Below, piece after piece: positions 32,441 through 43,950 of a DNA stretch of 64,000 bases. How positions within the stretch are numbered: the first letter of the stretch is position 1; every line of letters begins with the position of its first letter. The position numbers were made by a program, and so were the translations under genes. The notes beneath the pieces were generated by a model that saw only the letters and a program-made list of their open reading frames with translations, was not told the origin of the DNA and did no database searches. The stretch is from the NCBI GenBank assembly GCA_038503035.1, contig JAVSML010025214.1, positions 300,451 through 364,450 on the forward strand, given 5' to 3'. This DNA is from Crocodylus rhombifer. Its lineage: Eukaryota; Chordata; Crocodylia; Crocodylidae.

Positions 32441-35187
32441 TCATAGGATCCCAGCAAGATAAGCATCCAATTTACTCTTGAAGGTGTTCAATGTAGGTGC
32501 TTGAACCACCTCCACTGGCAGACTGTTCCAGACCTTGGGGGCTCAGACAGTAAAGAAATTCTTCCTTATGTCCAGCCTGAAACGGTCTTGCAGGAGTTTG
32601 TGACCATTCGACCTCGTCATCCCTTGGGGCGCTCTGGTGAACAGACGTTCCCCCAGATCCTGGTGGTCACCCCTGATAAACTTATAGGTGGCCATCAGAT
32701 CACCCCTGAGCCTATGCTTTTCCAGGCTAAAGAGTCCCATGGCTCTCAGCCTGTCATCGTAAGATCTGTTTTCCTGACCTCTGATCATGCGCGTGGCTCT
32801 CCTCTGGACTCTCTCAAGCTTCTCCACATCCTTTTTGAATTGTGGAGCCCAAAACTGGACGCAGTACTCCAGCTGCAGCCTCACCAAGGCCGAGTACAAG
32901 GGGAGAATGACGTCCCGGGATTTGCTCGAGAAGCATCTATGGATGCAAGCCAGCATTTTGGTCACTTTACTAGCCGCAGCATCGCATTGCAGGCTCATGT
33001 TCATCTTGTGGTCAATGATGACCCCCAAGTCTCTTTCTTCTGTAGTGCTAACCAACGTAGCACTGCCGAGCCTATAAGGATGCTGCAGGTTTTTCCTCCC
33101 TAGGTGGAGAACCTTGCATTTTTCGGTGTTAAACACCATGAGGTTCTCGTCTGCCCATTTGCTGAGCTTGTCCAGGTCAGCCTGGATCACCCGCCTGTCT
33201 TCTGGCGTGGATGCTTTGCCCCAAAGTTTGGTGTCATCGGTGAACTTGGCCACTCCACTCCTGACTCCAATGTCCACATCGTTAATGAAGATGTTGAACA
33301 GGATGGGTCCCATGACAGAGCCTTGGGGATCCCACTGGTCACAGGGCACCACAATGAGTGACTGCCATCAATCACAACCCTCTGGGTCCGACCACAGAGC
33401 CAATTTCCCAGCCAGCGGATCATGGTGGAGCCAAGGCCACAACTGGCCAGTTTGGCCAAGAGGTGATCATGGGATACCAGATCAAAAGCTTTTTTGAAGT
33501 CAAGATATATGACATCAACCTCTTCTCCCTTGTCCAGATGATAGGTCACCTGGTCATAGAAGGAAATGAGATTGGTCAAACAAGACCTACCCGCAACAAA
33601 CACATGCTGGCTATCCCTTAGAATGTTAACCTGGGCCAGTCCCTCAAGGATGGCCTCCTTAATAAACTTTTCTAAGATCTTCCCCAGGATAGAAGTCAGG
33701 CTGATGGGCCTGTAGTTAGCTGGATCCACTCTTCTCCCTTTTTTGAAGATCGGCACCACATTGGCCTTCTTCCAGTCTTCAGGCACTACACCAGAGTGCC
33801 AGGAGTTTTCAAATATCCGTGCCAGGGGCTGGGCTATGACGCTTACCAGCTCCTTGAGTACCCTGGGGTGCAGATTGTCAGGGCCAGCTGACTTGAAGGT
33901 ATCCAGCTTCTCAAGGTGTTCCTTCACGAGGTCAGCATTTATGGAGGGTAGGGGATCCCCCTCACCCAGATTTCCCTGTCCCATAGCAGGCATGGGCATC
34001 CCATGTGACTGATGAAAGACTGACACAAAGTACCTATTTAATAGGTTGGCTTTTTCCTGGGCGTCAGTTGTCAGTTTCCCCATCTGGTTTAGCAGGGGTC
34101 CAACATTGCCTTTGCTTTTCCTCCGGCTCCCCACATATCTGAAAAAGGACTTTTTGTTGTCCTTGATGCCTGAAGCTAGTTGGAGTTCAGTTGTAGCCTT
34201 GGCTTTCCTGGTTTTCTCCCTGCAGGACCGGACCAGTGCAGAATAATCCTCCTTGGAGGTGAATCCCATCCTCCATCCTTTGTAGGCTTTCCTTTTTAGC
34301 CACAGGAGGTCCGCGAGGTCCCTGGAGAGCCAGGGGGGCTGCTGTGCCTTCTTGCTGCCTTTCCTCTGTGTTGGGATAGATTTAGCTTGTGCATTGAGGA
34401 TCACTTCCTTGAGAAGCAACCACTCTTCTTGAACTCCCATCTCCCTGGGGTCATGGTCCCTGAAGTCAAGGATTTCTGTGTTGCTGACTGACTTGCCAGC
34501 TTTACGGTGGATGGTGAAGGTGATCAGCTCGTGGTCGCTGTCACCCAGCTTCCCATCAATCACTAGGTCGCCAATTAGGTCGTCCCCCGTAGCCAGTACC
34601 AGGTTGAGCAGCGCTTTGCCTCTCGTTGGCCTATAGACTTCTTGAGTCAGGTAGAGGTCATCCACGCATGAAGGAAAGCTTTGCAACCGCTCGGATTTTG
34701 CTGAGTGATCTTCCCAGGAGATGTCCGGGTAATTGAAGTCACCCATGACAACCAAGTTCCTGGAGCAAGCGGCCTCAGTCAGTTCCCGGGCGAACTCCTG
34801 GTCAAGCTCAGGACTTTGAGCGGGAGGTCTGTAGTAGACTCCCACCGTTGTGTCCCCTGTGCCGTATTCCCCACGAATTTTTACCCAGAGGGTCTCTAGC
34901 TGTCCATGCCGGTCACCAACATCAGCTTGCTGGGACATGTAGCTTTCCTTGACATAGAGAGCTACACCCCTGCCCCTTTTGTCAACACGATCCCTCCTGT
35001 ACAGGGTATAGCCCTCTATACCCGTGGTCCAGTCATGGGTGGAGTCCCACCAGGTCTCTGTTATCCCAATGACATCATATTTCTTTGCACTGAGCAGGAG
35101 GATGAGCTCGTCCTGCTTGTTGCCCAGGCTCCTGGCATTAGTGTACAGGCAGGCAAGTGCGCCCTTGGGGGCTCTTGCCTTGCCCAC
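32441..35187 (-). pseudogene. CR1-2 ORF2, frameshifted endonuclease/reverse transcriptase
   Basis: The N-terminal frame (33187-35187) carries the endonuclease: NARS at residues 17-20, ETWW at 44-47, GDFN and LGDSDH. It also carries the reverse transcriptase up to SGIP. A C run is one base short (plus strand G4 at 33325-33328), which shifts the frame. The downstream frame (32543-33352) holds QGSVMGP, FTDDTKLWG and the C-terminus. A TGA at 32543-32545 replaces the Arg codon seen in CR1-1 (a CGA to TGA change fits CpG decay). Beyond it about 33 further codons remain open to the ancestral stop at 32441-32443. About 17 residues present in CR1-1 after LDFRK are missing near 34460. FTDD replaces FADD; both aspartates are kept. 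Inactive as it stands. Confidence 0.88.
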
Positions 35188-35303
35188 AGATTCTGCCAGG
35201 GCTGGGGCAGGGGTGGGCTCCCTTAAGTGCCTTGGTCCGCTGGCTTTGCAAGGGCCGTTCAGCGGGCCAGCAGGGGCAGTAGTCCCCCCATCCCCCAGCG
35301 GGC

Positions 35304-36401
35304 TTAGTTTAAAGCCCAGTGGAGCAGGTCAGCCAGCCTGGCTGAGAAGAGCCTCCTCCCCAGGGGAGAGAGGTGGAGGCCATCTCTTCCCAGCAGCTCG
35401 CTGCCTCTCTCGCCAAAGAGCGGGCTGTGGTCATGGAAGCGAAAGCCTTCCCGATAACACCAGCGCCGCAGTCTTTGGTTCACCGCGTGGATCCTCCTCT
35501 CCCTCCTCAGCCCATAGCCCGAGACTGGGAGGATGGACGAAAACACCACCTGACCTCCCAGAGCCTTAAGCCCCGCTCCCAACTCCCTGTAGCGCCTCAT
35601 GACCTGGCTGGGGGTGCTCCGAGCCGTGTCATTGGTGCCCACATGAATAAGGAGCATGGGGTAGTGGTCTGTGGGGCGGAGGAGCTGCGGGATCCTCTCT
35701 GCAATGTCTCGGATGTGGACCCCCGGGAAGCAGCAGACTTCCCGGGCTAAGGGGTCGGGGCGGCAGATTGCCCCCTCGGTCCCCCGCAGGATGGAGTCTC
35801 CCACAACAAACACCTTTCGCTTTGTCTTGGGGAGAGCGGGGGAAGTAGCTGCGGTCGAGCCTGGGTTGCCTGCAGGAGCCGGCAACTGAGCAGGCTCTGC
35901 CAGGGCTGCAAGAGGTGCGAACCTGTTGCTAAGCTCCAGTGAGGGAGGGGCCTTGGTGCGGCGGGCCTTGGGGCCCTTGATCACCTTGGTCCATGCCCCT
36001 GACTGGGCAGAGCGGGAGGTCCCAGAGTCCTCCTTAGTCGTGGAGAGAGACGGAGCTCTCCCCTGTGGCTCCCGGGGGAGAAGGGCCTGGCAGTAGGAGT
36101 CTTTCTCCTGCTCGCAGTCCCTGATGGCACGCAGTCTCTGGACTGTGGCCTGGAGCTCCTCCAGCTGGCACGCCAGAGACCCCAGTAGGGAGCAGACCCC
36201 GCAATGGGAGGTGGCCATGCTCCCGGGCCCCAGAGTCTGAAAAAGGGACAGGCAGCCCCCGCAGCCAAGAGCCAGGGGCTCTGTCTGCATGGAGCCCAGA
36301 ACCATGGGCTCCGTCTGGGTGGCCGTCTCTGAGGTGGCCAATGAAGGGGCCACAGAGCCCGAGGGGACCCTCGGGGTGCAGCGCGTGCCCATCCGTGTCA
36401 T
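35304..36401 (-). CDS. CR1-2 ORF1: Cys/His motif, coiled coil, SGNH esterase
   Basis: The open frame extends to 36635 (443 codons), but the region above 36401 aligns with CR1-1 5'UTR. I therefore place the start at Met79 of that frame (MTRMGTR), giving 365 residues. Numbering in the 443-codon frame: CGGC at 125-128 and HCGVC at 144-148 with Cys156 form a zinc-finger-like cluster. A coiled coil follows at about 155-185. The esterase has GDS at 279-281, GTND at 333-336 and DGLH at 418-421. The frame is intact, unlike its ORF2. The Cys/His cluster is a PHD-like or other zinc-binding fold by analogy with known CR1 ORF1 proteins; its ligand set is inferred. Confidence 0.82.
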   Translation of the reverse strand: MTRMGTRCTPRVPSGSVAPSLATSETATQTEPMVLGSMQTEPLALGCGGCLSLFQTLGPGSMATSHCGVCSLLGSLACQLEELQATVQRLRAIRDCEQEKDSYCQALLPREPQGRAPSLSTTKEDSGTSRSAQSGAWTKVIKGPKARRTKAPPSLELSNRFAPLAALAEPAQLPAPAGNPGSTAATSPALPKTKRKVFVVGDSILRGTEGAICRPDPLAREVCCFPGVHIRDIAERIPQLLRPTDHYPMLLIHVGTNDTARSTPSQVMRRYRELGAGLKALGGQVVFSSILPVSGYGLRRERRIHAVNQRLRRWCYREGFRFHDHSPLFGERGSELLGRDGLHLSPLGRRLFSARLADLLHWALN

Positions 36402-36790
36402 GCCTCTGGTAGGCTGTCTACGGCTGGGGCTGGCTATGGCTGGCGGGGGTCGCAGGCAGGGTCTCGTGCCCTCCCGCACCCTCTCCTGCGTGAACTCCAC
36501 GCTAACTCGGGCGCCTGTTTGCGCAGCCTGTTCGCGCGGCTTCAGTTGCGCGGCTCCCTGGGGGGCTGGGCCAAGTAGGGGCCTGGGCGGGGGCTTGACC
36601 CGGCCCGGCACCAGGCAGCGGCCTCCTCCCAGCAAGCGAGGAGTTAACCCCTTCCCACCACGAGCCCGCTTACCTGCGGCTGTGCTGGGGGTCGGCAGGG
36701 GGCTCGGTGGCTGCTGAGAGGGTGTCTGGGGGGCTTAGGGGGAGCGGGGGCGCAGCGGGCTTCACCCACGAGTCTCTCACCACCCCAGAG

Positions 36791-38279
36791 TGTGTTTTTT
36801 TTTGTTTTGTTTTTTTTTCCCCTGTTTGGTGGGCCCTTTTAAACTACGCGCATGCACAGTGGGCCTGCCGTCGGGGGACGCTGGCTTTTCAGGCCAGGGG
36901 GGCCCTGCCCGGGATTTGGGGGGCCCTACCCTACAGGAGGGGGACTGGTGAGTCTTATTCATCTTATGCAGCTTCCCTCTAGCCTCCTGAATGTTAGCTA
37001 TTTCACTCTTGATGTGTCAGCAAAGCTGTTCAAGTCTCTAGAGGTCCATCTTGTCTTGTCCCATATATAGGCAGATTGCTTGCTTCACTGTGTCTTAACC
37101 CACTCTTTCCCCAGGAGCTAACTTTATGGGTAAACTGAGGCATGCAACATCATAACATCTTGAACATCTTTAGAAGAGAAATATAAACCCAGAGTGCATT
37201 ACAAAGTGGTATCCCCAAAAGATTGCAGCTGCTTTGTCCCTTCCTCATTCTGGTGAGCTGTGATTGCCTGAAGAGGGCAGGAAGGAGGTAGACCCCCGGG
37301 AACAGGAAATGGCATGCTAGCAAGAGCAAGTTGCACCGTTTAGATGGTTTATATGAAGTGCACTCTCAGCACATGCAGAGTGATCCCAGGTGAGATTCTT
37401 TCTGAGAAAATTTCTGTCTGAGATTCACCGAGGCAAAATTTATTTTAGTTCTTTTTGTATTAGAATGCCATAGGCTCCTTATAACTGTTATATGAAGCTT
37501 TGTTCATGCAGTAGTCTGTTTTTTTTAGTGTCTCCCTCCTGAATAACTGTGGTAGGGGAGGAGAATTAGTTTTCAGGATGATCATGCTGGTAGTCCAAGA
37601 CAATTGTAATAGTACTTTCTTGGCAGTGCCAACACAGTAGCAATTCATTTTATTGTACTGAAAAATGATAGTCCTATGGGATTATCCTATTTAAGTGAGT
37701 GAGAAAAGTGTGTGCACAAGAAAGAGTGGATTCTTTGTGAACATGCTGACTTTATACCTTATAAACTGAGCAATGGATTTCATCTCATTCACTTATCTTA
37801 CAGTCAAAATAGTAAATTCTTTTTGGGCAAATACTACTTTATAAGGTACCGAGGAGATGATAGTACACAAGAGGGACAATGGGGAAATTAAAAGGGGAAG
37901 AGGCAGAACCTATCAAAGGGAGCAGGTTCCTCTTTTAATTTCTTTTGACTAAGCAGTCTACCTCTTACAAATGGAAATAACCACTTGTAAACCCAGAGGT
38001 CCCGAAGGGGAGTGGTCTGGAGGCACAAATGGCTACCCCTTAACCACCATTTTGGGGAAGGGCAGGAAACTGTGAAAACAATTTAGTTCTTCTGAGCAGG
38101 TTGGAGAAAAGGGGATTTATGAGGTCTTGGATTCCTGGCGTATGTTACACTTCAGACCAGTTAATTACATCTTAAGTTGTTACCCAGGCACACATTAATG
38201 CAACGAATGGTGTGATAAAATAAAGAATAACAATTTTTTTGTGTAATAACTTTGTGGCTGCTTCCTATCACATCATTAA
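36791..38279. other. Non-coding interval, T-rich and GC-rich at its left
   Basis: 36788-36821 is T-rich and 36830-36945 is GC-rich, perhaps still CR1-2 5'UTR. The rest has no recognised feature. Confidence 0.4.
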
Positions 38280-38690
38280 TTGACTGTGTGGTCAAGGTGG
38301 GGATCCCAGCCTTGGGATCACACCATGCATCCCCATGGCTGGGAGCCCCATCAGCTGACAGCTCCCAGTCTCAGGGGTGAATGGTGCACCCCAGCAGCTG
38401 GGAGTCCAGATCAGCTACGGGCTCCCAGCCATGGGAGTGCATGGTGCACCTATGTGGCTGGGAGCCCTATTAACTGACAGGGTTCCTAGTCATGGGAGCT
38501 TGCTACTGGCTGGTGCAAGGGAAACCTAGGATCATGATTCTTGGCTCCCCCTGCACCAGCAGTAAGGTGTGATGGGATCTGATGCTGGATCCCATAATTA
38601 TGCCTTCTGTCATGCATGTGTAGCATGGCAAAAAGTGCAACTGTGGGAATCCCACATCAGATGCGAGATGTGCCTTCATTTGTACAAAAG
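38280..38690. repeat. Dispersed repeat, relative of 14560-14935
   Basis: It shares GATCATGATTCTTGGCTCCCCCTGCACC-type and TCCCACATCAGATGCGAGATG-type blocks with 14560-14935 and 39540-39745. The left half is a tandem array (38331-38508). Probably a non-autonomous DNA element. 38691-39539 shows nothing recognised. Confidence 0.5.
38331..38508. repeat. Tandem array, about 60-bp unit, three copies
   Basis: Unit starts at about 38331, 38389 and 38449. Each has GGCTGGGAG-like text, a TCAGCT/TAACTGAC block and CATGGGAG..CATGGTGCA. A partial earlier unit may start at about 38290. Confidence 0.65.
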
Positions 38691-39539
38691 TGGCATTGCT
38701 ATAGGCATACCCGTTGTTCCTGGGAGAAGGATTTTGGGTTGAAAGGGGCCAGGGTGAGTTTCAGTTCACTTTTTACTTTCTGCTCCTTCATGTGAATATG
38801 AGCACCAAAGTTTAAACATGCTGCTGAGCACAAGGTATATTCATTTTTCTGTTATGCTGACCTCTTTGTTGATGTTTTCTGGACTGAAGTGCTTTGGATC
38901 TTTGTATTCCATAAAGCAGGTCTTCTGAAACTGGTGTTAGAGATAGAAATAGATCTTCTGTGTAAAAAAGAAAACATTAAACATTGTAAAGTGGTAGACT
39001 AGGCTTTTGAGGCTCTGTTATTTACCACAACAAAACAAGACAAAGCAAAAAAACCCTAGTACAGTAATCTCTTGCACACCGATCAGATTATGGTCTATAA
39101 TACGGACTGAGGTAAAGGTGAAGGCACTTAAAGGATCCAATATACAACTGGCAAAGCCAGCAAGAAGAGGTCCATCAGTTTATTAAACATACATTTTAAG
39201 TAAAATTAAAAAAATTACTACCCTTTTTTGTCTTTGACTTAGAACGAAATGATCTTAAAATGAAATGAAAAAAACGAAATGAAAAAAAAAGCATCATCAT
39301 TTGTAGCAAATAAATCTTTGTGTTAAAAAATGAAGGTGGAGCTGAACAATGACACTCATCAGAAGCAGCTGTAATTTAGAAAATTAAATATTAAAGCAGA
39401 GAACAGAGATGTTTTGATTCTGAAACTGTGTCCTGCTCCTTGCTTCTGGTATGTGTCAGTTATATGGCTATAGTATCTGAAGACCTCTCAATCCTTAAAA
39501 TATTCATTTGAGAAAGTGAAATACTAATATTCCTTTCAA

Positions 39540-39745
39540 CTGAAGGGGCTTCCATCCATGGCAGCTTGCTTCTTGCTATTTCAAGGTGAGCCTGGGATTG
39601 GTGTTCCCTTCACTGTCAATAAGGCACAATGGGATCTAATGTGCAATCTCACAAACATGCCTCCTGCCATACATGTGTGGTATGGCAGGAGGTGTGATTA
39701 TGTGGATCTCACATGAGATGCAATTGTACCTTTACCTGCACTTTG
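39540..39745. repeat. Dispersed repeat, third copy
   Basis: CTGCCATACATGTGTGGTATGGCAGGAGG (about 39662-39690) is an inverted repeat. It is followed by GTGGATCTCACATGAGATGC, matching the right part of 38280-38690. Confidence 0.45.
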
Positions 39746-39769
39746 TAGCAAGTCCATGGCCACAGGGAG

Positions 39770-40599
39770 TCCGTGACACCCCCTGGTGGCTGTGCAGCCC
39801 CTGGCTGGCTCAGGCTTAGCTGCAGCTCTTCCCTTGAATCTCATCTACCATGCCTAGCTCTTAATGAAGGTTATAAAAGGGAGGTTACCTGTGGGCTGTA
39901 CATGGGCCTGATCCTGTGTTGTTCCCCACTGAGCCCCTCAATCAGTCTTTCACCCCAAGCTAACAGGCCCTCTCAGCCTATCTGTACTTCTGCCAGGCAC
40001 CTGTCACCTTAAGGGCTCCTTGCGTGGCTCCATACCTCCCCCACACCACACTCCAAGCCTTGCAGGTGTTCTCTCTGTGATGTTGCCTAGTTATGAACTC
40101 CACCCCATTAAGCCTGCAGACCCCTCTGGTCCCTTACATAGTCCCTTCCTGGACCTTCAGCCCCTGGTCCTACATACCACCCCTTCTCCAGGCTCCTAGA
40201 CCCCTGGTCTGACTCTCAGCCATTCACCAGGCTCAGGGACTATCTGGTCCAGCTTGGCTTTTCCCTGGGCACCAAGACCCTCTGTAGACTCAAGTAAAAC
40301 AAAGGCCACTTGCCTGTAAAACTCAGTCCTTTTCTGCCCCAGAGACTTGTCTCTGTTTCCAGGCCTGTAGATTTATTTATATAAGTTCTAGTCTTTTCAG
40401 GAGCCATGCTGCGCAAACCTCCTCACTCTGTAGCTGCCAGGGAGCCTGCCTGAGTGGCTCAGGCACAGGGCTTCTATAGGTCCAGCCTGAGCCCTCTCGG
40501 TCAGGTGAGTCTCTTCTTAGCCCCCTGCACCATCTGCAAGCGGCGTCACAGGCTGCTAGCTCCTTTAAAGGAGCAGACAGATCCTAGTGCCCTGCTACA
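39770..40599 (-). mobile_element. Solo-LTR-like element, TGTAGCAGG terminus
   Basis: On the minus strand it begins TGTAGCAGGGCAC (at 40599) and ends GGGGGTGTCA (at 39770), giving TG...CA ends. The beginning matches the LTRs at 1-609 and 40852-42567. A weak TATA-like CCTATAGAAG and downstream AATAAA-type text are present. No matching target duplication was seen, so the ends may be off or the flanks rearranged. Confidence 0.5.
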
Positions 40600-40983
40600 C
40601 ATGTAGCATATACATGTATACTTGAATGTATAAATTTCTGTTTATCTTTTGGCCATCACTGAAAAATACTGCACTGACATATAAATCAGGTTTATATTTG
40701 TGTTTTTGTATGTTCCTCTTAAACTGTACTATGGAATACCTTTTTTAAACTTGGGAGTGAACATTAGCACCCTGTAAAAACTTTTTTGTAAGCACATTCA
40801 TTAATAGTCTAAAAGGCTTAACTGTTCTACTTTTACAAGAGTAGTTCTATGTGTAGCAGGACACCAGGGTGCCTGCTACTAGCAGGAGGAATAGGGCTGC
40901 TGAAGCACCCTGGAGCAACACAGATGGGGGTTGCTAGGGCAACCAGACAGGTCATGTGGCCAGGAAGGGGCAGGGCCAGGCCC

Positions 40984-40990
40984 TTATAAA
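40984..40990 (+). promoter_or_regulatory. TATA-like box in the LTR
   Basis: TTATAAA, 133 bases from the LTR start, in the context CCCTTATAAACAG. It fits the U3 core promoter. Confidence 0.45.
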
Positions 40991-41026
40991 CAGCTAGGCC
41001 GAAGCCTAGCTAGCAGTTCCCTTCTG

Positions 41027-41033
<7 letters not shown>

Positions 41034-41076
<43 letters not shown>
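41034..41076. repeat. AGGAGC hexanucleotide microsatellite at gap edge
   Basis: About seven exact AGGAGC units run straight into the N run, so the true array length is unknown. Confidence 0.9.
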
Positions 41077-41770
41077 NNNNNNNNNNNNNNNNNNNNNNNN
41101 NNNNNNNNNNNNNNNNNNNNNNNNNNNNNNNNNNNNNNNNNNNNNNNNNNNNNNNNNNNNNNNNNNNNNNNNNNNNNNNNNNNNNNNNNNNNNNNNNNNN
41201 NNNNNNNNNNNNNNNNNNNNNNNNNNNNNNNNNNNNNNNNNNNNNNNNNNNNNNNNNNNNNNNNNNNNNNNNNNNNNNNNNNNNNNNNNNNNNNNNNNNN
41301 NNNNNNNNNNNNNNNNNNNNNNNNNNNNNNNNNNNNNNNNNNNNNNNNNNNNNNNNNNNNNNNNNNNNNNNNNNNNNNNNNNNNNNNNNNNNNNNNNNNN
41401 NNNNNNNNNNNNNNNNNNNNNNNNNNNNNNNNNNNNNNNNNNNNNNNNNNNNNNNNNNNNNNNNNNNNNNNNNNNNNNNNNNNNNNNNNNNNNNNNNNNN
41501 NNNNNNNNNNNNNNNNNNNNNNNNNNNNNNNNNNNNNNNNNNNNNNNNNNNNNNNNNNNNNNNNNNNNNNNNNNNNNNNNNNNNNNNNNNNNNNNNNNNN
41601 NNNNNNNNNNNNNNNNNNNNNNNNNNNNNNNNNNNNNNNNNNNNNNNNNNNNNNNNNNNNNNNNNNNNNNNNNNNNNNNNNNNNNNNNNNNNNNNNNNNN
41701 NNNNNNNNNNNNNNNNNNNNNNNNNNNNNNNNNNNNNNNNNNNNNNNNNNNNNNNNNNNNNNNNNNNNNN
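41077..41770. other. Assembly gap (694 N)
   Basis: Undetermined bases. Any open frame drawn across them is meaningless. Confidence 1.
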
Positions 41771-42133
41771 CCCCCCTACATCCTCGGGCGACTTTGTTGG
41801 TTTTCTTACAGCCGTTTGGGCTTGGCTTGTGTTATAGTTACACCGGAGGACCGGGTGAGGCTGTAGGGGTGAGAGGAGGCCTCACGGGAGCTCCCCAGCA
41901 GCTTGGGGGTTCCCGGTGCCCAGCAGGGGCACAGTGCCAGTAGGGCACAACTGTTTGCGCCAGAGTGGCGTGGTGTACGGGGTTTGGACCCCAGTCCATG
42001 AGGGCGGCAGCTTGCCCAGTGGGGCAAATGACCCAAGAAAGGGTCAAGGAGCCAGGCACGGCTACGGCCACCTGAGCCTAAGCGTGGGAAACGCGAGGGG
42101 CGCAGTATAGGCCCCAGAGTGGGCGCGGCGAGT

Positions 42134-42195
42134 GCGGCCAGAGACCCCGAGCGGGGCGAGGAGCGCGGCCAGAGACCCCGAGCAGGGCGAGGGGC
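42134..42195. repeat. 31-bp tandem duplication in the LTR
   Basis: Two units (42134-42164 and 42165-42195) beginning GCGGCCAGAGACCCCGAGC, differing at two positions. The surrounding text is CpG-rich. Confidence 0.85.
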
Positions 42196-42572
42196 CCTGA
42201 GGGGCGAGGTGTTGAAAGAGTGCCTGGGCGAGGCAAGCCCAGGGACGCCAGGCTACGGGCCCTGGTGGGGAGATAGGGCATAAGGACACAAGGGCCAGAC
42301 ATCGTCTCCAAACAGCTACGAGGCTTGGGGCGTGCTAAAGGGGAGGTAGGAGGCATGCACTGCCCCTAAGGCTGGGGTGAGAGTACCCCACTTTGGCATG
42401 GAGGTGATTACCAGCAAGGTGTCATAGGTGTAAGTAGGCAGCCTACCATTTTGAACCTCAACATCAAAGACGTGGCGGGCGAGTAGAGGGTGCTGGATCA
42501 CCCTAATTGGCATGGCAAAGGGGGCGCTAGCGAGCTCACGGCTGCTCGCGGGCCCCACCCCGTGACACTATG

Positions 42573-43744
42573 TCATAACAGTTCTTTCACATCTGTACTG
42601 TACTCCATCCAGACACTGATTTTTTTTTTTTTTCTGAAGAATATAAATCAGGAGAAGAAAATTCCTGTGTTAAATTTTTGTCGTCTTGTTTTTTATGGAG
42701 TGTCTTCCTTTGAATGTTGCTGATTTTTAGTCTTTACAAATGTGAGAGATTTTGGGTGAAAGTAGGAAAGTTATGGTACCTGCACAAACTTACATGCACA
42801 CAATGAGGTGGTTCCCATCATTTTTGTCCAAGAGTCTGTGGCTAAGACACATGCGCAAACAAGTTCCATTTGAAGGGATTATTTGAACTTTGATGCCCTA
42901 TATTCCAAAACAAGCGTAATCACCAGGCACCATGTTAAATGAGATGAAGAGTTCAGGTGTACTGAAGTATGGCTTTTAGGCAGTCATGAAAGGAAGATTT
43001 ATGCGGCCAAGGGGAGAATAAGCAAGAAGGAGCCTGAGTGTGACCCAAAGAGGTAGACACTGTCCTGGCAAGGAGGGAGCAAGCCTTTGCTTCCAATGTT
43101 GTTCATGCATTTTGCACTAACTAGTCATTGGAAGACCTAAATTAATTTGCCTGAGAGCAGAAACCAGGCTTCCTCACATGATGCTTCACCTGCTTTAAAT
43201 TGCTTACCAGTGGGGATGGAGTATATGTATATAATGATACTACTTAGAAAGTGTGCTAGTGGGATTATTTGTGCACAAAAAGTTTGTTGGGAGGCATAAC
43301 TCAGAATCCTCAGAAGGATGGAGTGTGTACTTGCGACTGAGAGGGGAAAATAAAACCTCGTGGATTGTTAATAACAAAACTTGAGATCTGACTTTTCTTT
43401 AAAAAAAAATTAAGCAATATTCAGCATTCCCCATCCCATTGGGTTTTCTGTGACATTCAATTCACTGTCAAATATCTCTTGAATTCACACTTCTCCTGTA
43501 ACAGCTCTCTTCATTCATATATCTTACACACAAAGGTGGAGTGTCCATACTTATTTTTTGCTTATAAATTTATTTTCAGATAACCCTGTACTCTGCAAGT
43601 GAAAATCTGCTCCCCCTTGCATTCATGCAATTCCATTGGACCTGATTTTGCCCTCTGTTACTATAGTCTAATCCAGAATAATATCATTATTTACTATAGT
43701 AATACTAGAGTGATGATATTACTTTGATGGTCCAGGAATTAAGA
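42573..43744. other. AT-rich non-coding interval
   Basis: No gene or recognised repeat. Confidence 0.5.
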
Positions 43745-43950
43745 GGCAAGGTTTTCTTAGGATGGCATCTTTTACTGGACCAACCTTATAGTTGGGATAG
43801 AGTTAGACAAACTTTTGAATGCAAGATATTCTTTGTCAGGTCTAAGGAGTGAGAGCCCACAAAGCATGGCTATACTGTCAAAAGTTTGTTTAACTGTGTC
43901 CCAACTATACAGTTGGTCCAATAAAAGACATTCCCCTAATAAATCCTTGC
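43745..43950. repeat. Foldback MITE-like element
   Basis: ATCTTTTACTGGACCAAC (43767-43784) pairs with GTTGGTCCAATAAAAGACAT (43912-43931). AGTTGGGA pairs with TCCCAACT, and ACAAACTTTTGA with TCAAAAGTTTGT. It resembles a hairpin element common in reptile genomes. No coding capacity. Confidence 0.7.

Larger units (their letters stand above)
32336..36790 (-). mobile_element. CR1-2: near full-length CR1, ORF2 mutated
   Basis: Minus-strand order: 5'UTR with a conserved CpG block (36511-36537), ORF1 (about 35304-36401), ORF2 (32441-35187, broken) and a short 3'UTR ending in TTTCATAGA repeats at about 32336. It diverges from CR1-1 throughout, so it represents a different subfamily. The 5' edge lies somewhere in 36780-36945; a T-rich run at 36788-36821 and GC-rich text follow. 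Confidence 0.88.
40852..42567 (+). mobile_element. LTR element with 5-bp target duplication, contains assembly gap
   Basis: Begins TGTAGCAGGACACC and ends CCACCCCGTGACA. Flanked by the perfect 5-bp duplication CTATG (40847-40851 and 42568-42572). A TATA-like TTATAAA is at 40984-40990. These are hallmarks of an integrated LTR; 694 unknown bases inside prevent telling a long solo LTR from a deleted provirus. No gag, pol or env frame is visible. The 3' end recurs at 55470-55545. Confidence 0.72.

Noticed and set aside
36402..36635. N-terminal extension of CR1-2 ORF1 (Met1 to Met79)
   Set aside because: It overlaps the CpG block homologous to CR1-1 5'UTR, so the extra codons are probably untranslated.
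40931..41866. 311-codon plus-strand open frame
   Set aside because: It runs through 694 undetermined bases and an AGGAGC microsatellite; the frame is an artefact of the gap.
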